This document shows positions 18,045 through 25,515 of a DNA stretch of 42,951 bases, in pieces. The first letter of the stretch is position 1. Each line of letters opens with the position of its first letter. A model generated the notes under the pieces. The model was not told the origin of the DNA. It saw only the letters and a program-made list of their open reading frames with translations, and did not search any database. The stretch comes from an uncultured Lachnospiraceae bacterium (GTDB lineage Bacteria; Bacillota; Clostridia; Lachnospirales; Lachnospiraceae): assembly GCA_910583835.1 (NCBI GenBank), contig CAJTYM010000039.1, positions 1 through 42,951 of the forward strand, written 5' to 3'. Both the position numbers and the translations under genes were made by a program.

Positions 18045-18070
18045 AAAAAGAGCCGTGCATGGCTCTTTTT
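18045..18070 (+). terminator. Rho-independent terminator of the surface-protein operon
   Basis: AAAAAGAGCC (18045-18054) pairs with GGCTCTTTTT (18061-18070) around a 6-base loop; the T run continues as ATTTTTTAT. It stands 15 bases after the LRR gene stop and isolates it from flgM. Confidence 0.92.
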
Positions 18071-18137
18071 ATTTTTTATCTTATTATTGCTTTGCAATTG
18101 CACTCGGCACCGCAAATGTGAACTTTTCCCAAACTTC

Positions 18138-18164
18138 TAAAGTTTCCTTTGAAATAACCGATAA
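18138..18164 (+). promoter_or_regulatory. Sigma-28 (SigD/FliA) promoter of flgM operon
   Basis: TAAA (18138-18141), 15-base spacer, ACCGATAA (18157-18164): a near-perfect match to TAAA-N15-GCCGATAA. It is the first signal after the preceding terminator and lies 66 bases upstream of flgM, so it should drive flgM through csrA. Confidence 0.88.
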
Positions 18165-18229
18165 ATAAATTAAATAAAGCACACAATATTGCAATAAGAG
18201 AGATTGCTTTATAGAAAGGAGAGATCCGA

Positions 18230-18505
18230 ATGCGTATAGAGGCATATAATCAGGTTACTCAGATTTACAGCGCCAGCAGAGCAGCCAAGTCCAAGAATGC
18301 AGACAGCGTGAAGAAGCGTGATGAGGTACAGATTTCCCGCACAGGACGTGACTACCAGGTGGCGAAACAGGCAGTAGCGGAAGCTTCCGACATCAGGGAA
18401 GACAGGGTAATACAGGTAAGGAAACGTATGGCATCCGGTAATTATAAGGTGGATAACGGAGATTTTGCAGCCAAATTACTTGAAAAATACGAAGCGTACT
18501 GCTAG
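18230..18505 (+). CDS. flgM: Anti-sigma-28 factor FlgM
   Basis: Binds and inhibits the flagellar sigma factor sigma-28 until the hook-basal body is finished; in Gram-negative bacteria it is then exported. The 91-residue product has the typical disordered, Lys/Ser-rich first half (MRIEAYNQVTQIYSASRA) and a conserved C-terminal helical half with IREDRVIQVRKRMASGNYKV and DFAAKLLEKY. Length is typical. GAAAGGAGAGA lies just before the ATG. It heads the late flagellar operon behind a sigma-28 promoter, giving the usual negative feedback. flgN starts 15 bases downstream. Confidence 0.95.
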   Translation: MRIEAYNQVTQIYSASRAAKSKNADSVKKRDEVQISRTGRDYQVAKQAVAEASDIREDRVIQVRKRMASGNYKVDNGDFAAKLLEKYEAYC

Positions 18506-18520
18506 AAATGAGGTTGTTGC

Positions 18521-19033
18521 GTGGCAAGCTTAATGGAAGATTTTATGAGCGTATTGGAAGAAGAGAATGAGGGATATCAACGTCTGACAGAACTGTCACA
18601 GAAGAAGAGGCAGATAATTATAGACGGTGATATTCCTGCTCTTGAGGCGATTACCGACCAGGAGCAGGAGATTGCCAGTCGGCTTAAGAATTTAGAAAAT
18701 AAAAGAAATGAAGTAGTAGGTGATATGTCTATCGTACTTAGTAAGAAGCCGGAGGAGCTGACTGTTACTAATATGATAGCATTTTTAAATAAACAGCCGC
18801 AGGAGCAGAATAAGCTGATTGAGCTTCGGGATAAGCTCAGGGATACATTGAAGAAGATGGCGGATATCAATGAACAGAATGAAGCGCTCCTGCGCCAGGC
18901 GATGGAACTGACAGAATTTGATTTGACGCTGTTTCGCAGTATGCGGCAGGCGCCAACGACTGCAAATTATGACAATCGGGCGAACAATACCGGGGATTTG
19001 TTAGCGAACAGCGGTTTTGATGCTAAGCAGTAA
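18521..19033 (+). CDS. flgN: Flagellar hook-associated protein chaperone FlgN
   Basis: Cytoplasmic export chaperone for the hook-filament junction proteins FlgK and FlgL. The 170-residue product is almost wholly helical, with a long coiled coil across about residues 5-130 (TDQEQEIASRLKNLENKRNE) and a flexible tail (about 145-170), which fits the FlgN family. A GTG start at 18521 was chosen because GAGG (18510-18513) is seven bases upstream; the ATG at 18533 would remove four residues. It lies between flgM and flgK in the standard order. Confidence 0.92.
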   Translation: MASLMEDFMSVLEEENEGYQRLTELSQKKRQIIIDGDIPALEAITDQEQEIASRLKNLENKRNEVVGDMSIVLSKKPEELTVTNMIAFLNKQPQEQNKLIELRDKLRDTLKKMADINEQNEALLRQAMELTEFDLTLFRSMRQAPTTANYDNRANNTGDLLANSGFDAKQ

Positions 19034-19047
19034 AGGAGAACAATAAA

Positions 19048-20748
19048 ATGGCGAATGGAATGGGAAGTTTGTATATCGGCGCATCCGGCTTGCAGAACAG
19101 CCAGAATGCACTGAATACAACAGCAAATAATCTTGCCAATGTGGAGACAAAAGGTTATGTCAGGCAGCAGGTATTGTTTGAAGACAGGCAATATGTGACG
19201 TTTGACAGGAAGGCAGCTATCAGCGACCAGCAGGCAGGGCTTGGCGTGAATATCGCTGACGTGGTACATACCAGGAATGCTTTTCTGGACCAGTATTACC
19301 GTACAGAGAACGGCAGGCAGAATTTCTATGAGGCGTGTGCGGAAACTGCAAGGGAAGTGCAGACGCAGTTCCAGGAATTGGAGGGAGAACAATTCCAGAC
19401 GGCTCTGCAGGAGTTCTGGGAGTCGTTTGCAGAGTTTACCAAGGGACCGGAGCTGGGCATTTACCAGACGCTGGTTGTACAGAAAGCAACGCTGTTTCTG
19501 GACCGTGCACAGAAGATAGAAGAGAATCTTTATGATTATCAGAAGAACCTCAATTACAAGATTAATAAGGATATAGACAGAATCAATGAAATTGGCACGA
19601 AAATCCGTGACTTAAATATAGAGATTCTCCGAATTGAATCCGGCGGCGTGGAAACGGCAATGACATTGCGCGATGAGCGTGATAACCTGCTCGATGAATT
19701 ATCCGGCCTGGGGAAAGTCGATTTTAAAGAGCGCGCAGACGGAACTGTGAGGGTGAAGCTTGAGAACGTGGAATTTGTAGATGAGATCCATGTGTATGAA
19801 GTAAAAGGAAAGACAGATCCGGTGACTGGTTTTGTAACCCCCTATTGGCCGCAGCTTTCAGATGTCGGCAGAGGGCGCTACACTTATATGTTTGACTATA
19901 AGAGCGGCGATATTGCCGCAGAACTGAATACAGATATTGGGGAACTCAAGGGCCTTATACTTTCCCGGGGCGATAAGCCCGCAGATTACCGTGACATTAC
20001 CGGCATGGATAAGCAGAAATATAACGATACCACCGGAATGTCTGTCGTGATGACCGCACAGGCAGAGTTAGACCAGCTTATCCATGAGGTTGTAACATCC
20101 ATCAACGACCTTTTCAGTCCGCTGACCACGGCAAGTTTTACGGCAATGGACGGTACCAGATATAACAATGTCAGGGTATGGGATGAGGAGAACGGCTGTG
20201 TGGGCACGGATGGGCAGAAGCCAGGGCGTGAACTTTTTACCAGACGCGGCTGCGACCGTTATAATAAGGTGACGGCGAATGATGGCAAAGTCTATTATGT
20301 GTACAATGAGGAAGACCTTACGGATACCGCAAAGATGTATACCGCCAAAGGAATTACTGTCAATCAGGATTTGCTGCAGTTAGAAGGCGGCCTACCCCAT
20401 CTGAAGAAGGATGGAGAGCCGGCACAGGCTTTGGCACAGGATTTGGTGGAGATGTGGAACAAGAAGATACAGACCATCAATCCCAACAATACGGATCCCT
20501 GTACATTTAAAGTATACTACCAGAGGATGATACAGGATATCGGTACAACCGGCAATGTCTATGAGGGGTTGTCAGCCGGTCTTTCCGCAGAGGTGGAGAG
20601 CCTTGACAACAGCCGTCAGCAGGTGATTGGCGTTTCCTCAGATGAAGAATTACAGAATATGATAAAATACCAGAATGCTTACAATGCAGCCAGCAGGTTT
20701 ATCAATGTGATTTCTGAGATGCTGGAACATATCGTAACCCGGTTATAG
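19048..20748 (+). CDS. flgK: Flagellar hook-associated protein 1, first copy
   Basis: Junction protein (HAP1) joining hook to filament. The 566-residue product has the N-terminal rod/hook signature (GASGLQNSQNALNTTANNLANVETKGYVRQ), a coiled region with LRDERDNLLDELSGL, a variable central domain, and the C-terminal D0 helix (SSDEELQNMIKYQNAYNAASRFINVISEMLEHIV). A good ribosome site (AAGGAGAACA) stands before the ATG. A second flgK-like gene follows 29 bases later, with only moderate similarity outside the ends, so the pair is an old duplication rather than a recent one. Confidence 0.93.
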   Translation: MANGMGSLYIGASGLQNSQNALNTTANNLANVETKGYVRQQVLFEDRQYVTFDRKAAISDQQAGLGVNIADVVHTRNAFLDQYYRTENGRQNFYEACAETAREVQTQFQELEGEQFQTALQEFWESFAEFTKGPELGIYQTLVVQKATLFLDRAQKIEENLYDYQKNLNYKINKDIDRINEIGTKIRDLNIEILRIESGGVETAMTLRDERDNLLDELSGLGKVDFKERADGTVRVKLENVEFVDEIHVYEVKGKTDPVTGFVTPYWPQLSDVGRGRYTYMFDYKSGDIAAELNTDIGELKGLILSRGDKPADYRDITGMDKQKYNDTTGMSVVMTAQAELDQLIHEVVTSINDLFSPLTTASFTAMDGTRYNNVRVWDEENGCVGTDGQKPGRELFTRRGCDRYNKVTANDGKVYYVYNEEDLTDTAKMYTAKGITVNQDLLQLEGGLPHLKKDGEPAQALAQDLVEMWNKKIQTINPNNTDPCTFKVYYQRMIQDIGTTGNVYEGLSAGLSAEVESLDNSRQQVIGVSSDEELQNMIKYQNAYNAASRFINVISEMLEHIVTRL

Positions 20749-20777
20749 GACATCGGGAATATATCAGGAGGTAGAAT

Positions 20778-22607
20778 ATGGCTTCTACATTTTTTGGATT
20801 GACCATTGCAGGTTCCGGGCTCAATTCCTTTCAGGCAGCGGTGAACACAACGGCCAATAATATTTCAAACGTAAATACAAAAGGATATACAAGGCAGCAG
20901 GCAGTCCGCATTGCGGCTGAGGCGCTGCGGGTGAATGACCGCTATGGCATGGCGGGCAGCGGCGTTACCACGACAGAGATTACACAGACCCGTGATTTCT
21001 ATTATGATGTGAAGTACTGGAATAACAGTGCGAAGCTGGGGCTGTTTGAAGCGAAGCTCTATTATGCGCAGCAGGTTGAGAATTCCATCCTCAATGATGA
21101 CAATGTCAAGGGATTTACGAATATTTTTGATGAGATGTTTGATGCTTTGAGTGAGGTGCAGAAATCACCAGAGGACAGAGATGCCAGGCAGTCCTTTATC
21201 AGTAAGTCCCAGAGCCTTGCAGATTTTTTCCATAGCCTGAACGTAGGGTTTCAGCAGATTCAGGAAGATTGCAATCAGGAGATTTCCACGCAGGTGGATC
21301 AGATTAATGGGATTGCGGAGAAGATTGCACTGCTCAATAAGCAGATTAACGTGATTGAGTTACAAGGCGTCAATGCCAATGAGCTGCGTGACCAGCGGGC
21401 ATTGCTTGTCGATGAACTCTCTGATTTGGTTCAGGTAGATGTAAGGGAGACCCCGGTAGTCGACCCACAGCATCCGAATGTATATACCGGGGCGACCAAT
21501 TATCTGCTGAAAATCAATGGGCAGACATTGGTAGACACTTTTGATTATAATACCTTGAAATGCGTGGCGCGTGAGAAGAAGGTCAACCAGACCGATGCAG
21601 ATGGCCTGTATGATATTTTCTGGCAGGGTGACAATATCCCATTCAGCGTGACCGGAAAGGGCTGCACGGGAAGGCTGAAAGGTTTGTTTGACACACGCGA
21701 TGGCAATAATGACGAAGGTTTCAGCGGCACCATAGAGTCCGTAAGGGCAGGTGACAACGGAGATATCGTGAGGATTAAGAATCCCAGTATCACAGATATC
21801 AACATTATGAATATGGCAGACGATGGAGTCATTACCCTTAACAATAAGGATTACCGTTATTCTGGATTTACTTATGATGCCGAGACGCAGACCTATGAGT
21901 TCCATTTGAAATGGACGCTCTCTGTGGAGCAGCGTAATGACCTGACGAACCGCACGGCAAATATCGGGGAGAGCATCGATGCCATGGGCATTCCTTATTA
22001 TCAGGCACAGTGCAATGCTTTTGTGCGTGAATTTGCCAAACAGCTGAACAACATCCAGCGCTCAGGCGTGGATTTGGAAGGCGTTGCTGCGGGTTCATTC
22101 TTCGTGGCAAACAATGCAGCGGATGGAAGCGAGTATGACTTTGCGGAGTATGATGCCAGCGGCAGCATGAGCACGTTTAAGAACGATTATTATAAACTGA
22201 CGGCAGGCAATATGAAAGTGGCAACTTCCATTCAGAAGAATCCAAGTAAGATGTCGACTATTTCTGCCGAGGATTATGCGAACGGCGTAGCGAACCAGAA
22301 GCTGACGGACGAGATGATGAAGCTTAAGTCCGATACGAAGATGTTCCGCGGGGGCGCGGCAAGTGAGTTTTTAAAGTGCCTGTACACTGACAATTCTGTA
22401 GATACGCAGAAATCAGAGACATTTTATAAGAATTACAGCAATATTTCAGAGACAATTATACAGAAGCGCATGTCAATTTCAGCCGTAGACGAGGATGAAG
22501 AAGGACTTGATATGTTAAGGTTCCAGAACGCTTACAACCTGGCATCTAAGATGGTGCAGACATTGACAGAGATGTATGACAGATTAATTCTGGAGACAGG
22601 CGTATAA
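20778..22607 (+). CDS. flgK: Flagellar hook-associated protein 1, second copy
   Basis: A second HAP1-type protein of 609 residues. The N-terminus (LNSFQAAVNTTANNISNVNTKGYTRQQ) and C-terminus (DEEGLDMLRFQNAYNLASKMVQTLTEMYDRLI) carry the same D0/D1 signatures as the upstream copy, with a LRDQRALLVDELSDL coil. The central region is larger and different, with an insertion at about residues 280-390. AGGAGGTAG precedes the start. Whether both copies sit in the same junction or replace one another under different conditions cannot be read from sequence. It is cotranscribed with the first copy and flgL. Confidence 0.9.
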   Translation: MASTFFGLTIAGSGLNSFQAAVNTTANNISNVNTKGYTRQQAVRIAAEALRVNDRYGMAGSGVTTTEITQTRDFYYDVKYWNNSAKLGLFEAKLYYAQQVENSILNDDNVKGFTNIFDEMFDALSEVQKSPEDRDARQSFISKSQSLADFFHSLNVGFQQIQEDCNQEISTQVDQINGIAEKIALLNKQINVIELQGVNANELRDQRALLVDELSDLVQVDVRETPVVDPQHPNVYTGATNYLLKINGQTLVDTFDYNTLKCVAREKKVNQTDADGLYDIFWQGDNIPFSVTGKGCTGRLKGLFDTRDGNNDEGFSGTIESVRAGDNGDIVRIKNPSITDINIMNMADDGVITLNNKDYRYSGFTYDAETQTYEFHLKWTLSVEQRNDLTNRTANIGESIDAMGIPYYQAQCNAFVREFAKQLNNIQRSGVDLEGVAAGSFFVANNAADGSEYDFAEYDASGSMSTFKNDYYKLTAGNMKVATSIQKNPSKMSTISAEDYANGVANQKLTDEMMKLKSDTKMFRGGAASEFLKCLYTDNSVDTQKSETFYKNYSNISETIIQKRMSISAVDEDEEGLDMLRFQNAYNLASKMVQTLTEMYDRLILETGV

Positions 22608-22619
22608 GGAGGTTCGTAA

Positions 22620-24149
22620 ATGAGAGTTACCAACAGTATGATAAGTAGGAACAGCATGACCAACATGAATGGCAATAAGGTCAGTGTCGATAAGCTGAAC
22701 AATCAGATGACATCGCAGAAGAAGATTTCCAGGCCTTCTGAGGATCCGGTAATTGCCATCCGGGCGCTGCGTCTGCGCAGCAACCTCAATGAACTGAATC
22801 AGTATTATGAGCGCAACATTCCCGATGCCCGGTCCTGGTTTGAGGTGACGCATGGCGCTTTGAGCAATATGGAGACCATATTAGACAAAGTTTATGTACA
22901 GTGCAATCAGGGGTCAACCGATACGCTGACACAGGAAGACCGCAATGATATCCTCAAGAACCTTCAGTCGCTGCGGGAACAGGTATACCATGAAGGGAAT
23001 GCAGACTGTGCCGGAAGGTATGTATTTACCGGTTATAAGACCAATAAGCAGCTGACATTTGCAGATAATGAGAATGAGACAGCTTACGAGATTACAGAGA
23101 AGCTTTCCTTCAGCGATATAGAGGAGAAGCATTTCTACAGCAATGAGGTGACTGTACCCAATACCCTTGCCGATGTGCAGGCAGGAGTGGATTTGGCAGA
23201 TATGCCGCAGGAGTATGTTCACAAGCGTATCCGTCTGTCATATGAGGCAACGGAGACCTTGGATCCTGCAAACCTGACATATTATGATAAAGATGCGGAG
23301 GAGTGGCTGTCAGTGGCAGACATGGAAATCGGCGGTCTCTATCCGGCTGTCATCACCGATATGACATATGATGACTGGGCAGAATCGGATTTTGCTGTCC
23401 GTGATAACCAGATTCTTTACTTTAAGGAGACTGGTGAACTGATTCTGGGAAAGAATGTTGCCAACCATATCTCAAGCGAGAGAATAGAGCTCAGCATGAC
23501 CTATGCGAAAAAAGGATTTAAGGAAGGAGAACTGCGCCCGGAGCATTATTTTGACTGCAAGGACATTACTGACGAGAATCCAGATAACCATATTGAATAT
23601 ACTAAGCAGAATCAGGAGATTAAATTTACAGTAGCTTTTAACCAGTCCCTTACCATCAATACCCAGGCAAGCGATGTGCTGGATTCTTCTATCGGCAGGG
23701 ATATTGATGAACTGACGAATGCCGTACAGGCGGCAATTGCAGCTCATAACAAGATTGAGAAGTTAGAAGCAATGAAAAAAGAAGAACAGTATTCAGACCC
23801 AGTGGCTCAGGCAGGAATCGCAGAGTGGATTGAGGCGGCTGAGAAAGAGGCAGACTATGCAGATGACTATATGCAGAAGCTGTATTCCAGGGGAGTCGGC
23901 AAGTTCCAGGATTACAAAGAAAACGTAACCCTTGCCAAGACAGACCTTGGAAGCCGTGAAGACAGGCTGAATCTGACAGAGAACCGGATGTCTGACCAGC
24001 AGACCACATTTGAGACCCTGAAATCAAGAAATGAGGACATGGAATTGTCAGATATTATTATTGAATATACGGCAGCATATAATGCTTACCAGGCATCCCT
24101 GCAGGCATCTGCAAAGGCAAATGGGCAGACATTGCTCAATTACCTGTAA
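22620..24149 (+). CDS. flgL: Flagellar hook-associated protein 3
   Basis: Second junction protein (HAP3) between FlgK and the filament. The 509-residue product begins with the flagellin-like D0 helix (MRVTNSMISRNSMTNMNGN) and has the conserved KISRPSEDPVIAIRALRLR segment. The C-terminus repeats the D0 pattern (LSDIIIEYTAAYNAYQASLQASAKANGQTLLNYL). It is longer than the roughly 300 residues of B. subtilis FlgL because of a central insertion (about 160-340). AAGGAGG stands eight bases upstream, and the gene begins 12 bases after flgK2. Confidence 0.93.
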   Translation: MRVTNSMISRNSMTNMNGNKVSVDKLNNQMTSQKKISRPSEDPVIAIRALRLRSNLNELNQYYERNIPDARSWFEVTHGALSNMETILDKVYVQCNQGSTDTLTQEDRNDILKNLQSLREQVYHEGNADCAGRYVFTGYKTNKQLTFADNENETAYEITEKLSFSDIEEKHFYSNEVTVPNTLADVQAGVDLADMPQEYVHKRIRLSYEATETLDPANLTYYDKDAEEWLSVADMEIGGLYPAVITDMTYDDWAESDFAVRDNQILYFKETGELILGKNVANHISSERIELSMTYAKKGFKEGELRPEHYFDCKDITDENPDNHIEYTKQNQEIKFTVAFNQSLTINTQASDVLDSSIGRDIDELTNAVQAAIAAHNKIEKLEAMKKEEQYSDPVAQAGIAEWIEAAEKEADYADDYMQKLYSRGVGKFQDYKENVTLAKTDLGSREDRLNLTENRMSDQQTTFETLKSRNEDMELSDIIIEYTAAYNAYQASLQASAKANGQTLLNYL

Positions 24150-24189
24150 CAGTAAGGGTGGATATCCCCAGACAGTGAGGAGCGAGATT

Positions 24190-24654
24190 ATGCAATTAAA
24201 TACGAGATTATTTGGAGAAATAGAAATAGAAGATGAGAAGATTATCTTCTTTGAAAAGGGAATCATCGGATTTCCGCACTGCCAGAGATTTACTTTAATT
24301 TATGATGAGACGGATGATGGGAAACGCAAGAATATTTCCTGGCTGCAGTCCATCGAAGAGCCAGGGTTCGCTCTTCCGGTCATGGATCCTCTGATTGTCA
24401 AAGAGGACTATGACCCTCAGGTCGAACATGACTTGTTAAAGAGCCTTGGCAATCTGAACGAGGAGAATCTTTATGTGCTGGTGACAGTGACAGTTCCGGC
24501 AGATATCAAAAAACTCAGTGTGAATCTGAAAGCGCCTGTCATCATTAATGTGGAGGAGCGCAAGGCAGAGCAGCTTATCGTGGAAGATAACTTCCCGGTG
24601 AAGTATCCAATCTATGATATTCTGCAGGCAAAAAAAGAAAAGGCAGGTGAATAG
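24190..24654 (+). CDS. fliW: Flagellar assembly factor FliW
   Basis: Binds CsrA and also flagellin; free flagellin sequesters FliW and releases CsrA to repress flagellin translation. The 154-residue product shows family features FFEKGIIGFPHCQRFTL, PGFALPVMDP, the LYVLVTVTVP strand and VNLKAPVIINVEERKAEQLIVED. The reading frame extends upstream into flgL, but the ATG at 24190, with GAGGAG at 24177-24182, gives the normal N-terminus (MQLNTRLFGEIEI). csrA begins two bases after the stop, indicating coupled synthesis of the two partners. Confidence 0.96.
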   Translation: MQLNTRLFGEIEIEDEKIIFFEKGIIGFPHCQRFTLIYDETDDGKRKNISWLQSIEEPGFALPVMDPLIVKEDYDPQVEHDLLKSLGNLNEENLYVLVTVTVPADIKKLSVNLKAPVIINVEERKAEQLIVEDNFPVKYPIYDILQAKKEKAGE

Positions 24655-24655
24655 G

Positions 24656-24871
24656 ATGCTGGCGTTGACCAGGAAAAAAGGAGAATCCATAGTCGTAAAT
24701 AATGATATAGAAATCAGTATTCTGGATATTCGTGGAGAGCAGGTCAAAGTTGGGATCCGTGCCCCCAAGGAGGTACCGGTATACCGGAAAGAAGTTTATC
24801 TCCAGATACAGAAAGAAAACGAGGCAGCCGTCAGCGTAGAGGACGTGAGTGCACTCAAAAATATTCTGTAG
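24656..24871 (+). CDS. csrA: Translational regulator CsrA
   Basis: Dimeric RNA-binding protein that represses translation by covering GGA motifs at Shine-Dalgarno sites. The 71-residue product has the invariant start (MLALTRKKGESIVV), the RNA-contacting VKVGIRAPKEVPVYRKEVY and an acidic tail. Arg44-region residues of the RNA surface appear intact. The ATG at 24656 lies one base past the fliW stop, with its ribosome site inside fliW. Its likely main target here is the flagellin mRNA, whose leader carries a GGA-loop hairpin and a GGA-bearing Shine-Dalgarno. Confidence 0.97.
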   Translation: MLALTRKKGESIVVNNDIEISILDIRGEQVKVGIRAPKEVPVYRKEVYLQIQKENEAAVSVEDVSALKNIL

Positions 24872-24875
24872 GGCG

Positions 24876-24902
24876 TAAATTTTTGTAAAAAAATACCGAT
24901 AA
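24876..24902 (+). promoter_or_regulatory. Sigma-28 promoter of flaG-fliD-fliS
   Basis: TAAA (24876-24879), 15-base spacer, ACCGATAA (24895-24902), just after csrA and 87 bases upstream of flaG. It is essentially the same sequence as the flgM promoter core. Confidence 0.88.
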
Positions 24903-24988
24903 TCATTATAAGATAAAGGATTTTAGAGAATTGGGACAGCTGGAAACTGCCAGTCCGGCTGTCTTAAAATCACACGGAGGTGATCGCA

Positions 24989-25504
24989 ATGGCAATGGAG
25001 GCATTAAAATCTGCCGGGATTAAGGCATATCAGGGAAGTAGCCCGAAACCTGCAGTACAGACAATCGATACAGCGGTGACGCCGCAAGCGCCCGCAATGG
25101 CGAAAAGCATCAAGACAGCAAGCAGCGCTGCAACAGTGGAAGCGAAACCGGCGAAGAAGTCCGCCAAAGCTATGGTGAATAAGGATAGCAGCAGTAAAGT
25201 GCAGGAGATGCCTTTGGCAAAGGAATCTGCAAAAATACCGGAATCGGTGCTTCCTGAGAGTATGGAGACAGCAGAAGGGACGGCTTCCAATGACAAGCTG
25301 AAACGTGCAGTGGAAGAGATTAATAAGAAAGCTGCCGATTCGGAAGCTGTATTCGGGGTACATGATTCTACAAACAGGGTAACAATTAAGATTGTCGATA
25401 AGAAGACAAAGGAAGTATTGAAAGAGTATCCGCCGGAGAAGACCCTTGACATGATTGCCAAGGTCTGGGAACTGGCCGGATTGTTGGTGGATGAGAAGCG
25501 ATAG
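24989..25504 (+). CDS. flaG: FlaG family flagellar protein
   Basis: FlaG proteins affect filament length and are usually encoded next to fliD. The 171-residue product has an Ala/Lys/Pro-rich, probably disordered first 90 residues and a conserved C-terminal FlaG domain: LKRAVEEINKKAADSEAVF, then VTIKIVDKKTKEVLKEYPPEKTLDMIAK. The N-terminal extension is longer than in most FlaG proteins (about 120 residues). The ATG at 24989 has GGAGG eight bases upstream; a GTG at 24980 overlaps that site and is less likely. fliD follows 11 bases later. Confidence 0.9.
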   Translation: MAMEALKSAGIKAYQGSSPKPAVQTIDTAVTPQAPAMAKSIKTASSAATVEAKPAKKSAKAMVNKDSSSKVQEMPLAKESAKIPESVLPESMETAEGTASNDKLKRAVEEINKKAADSEAVFGVHDSTNRVTIKIVDKKTKEVLKEYPPEKTLDMIAKVWELAGLLVDEKR

Positions 25505-25515
25505 GAGGAATTATT

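Noticed and set aside
24031..24189. N-terminal extension of FliW into flgL
   Set aside because: The frame is open upstream, but the ATG at 24190 has a proper ribosome site and gives the standard FliW N-terminus.
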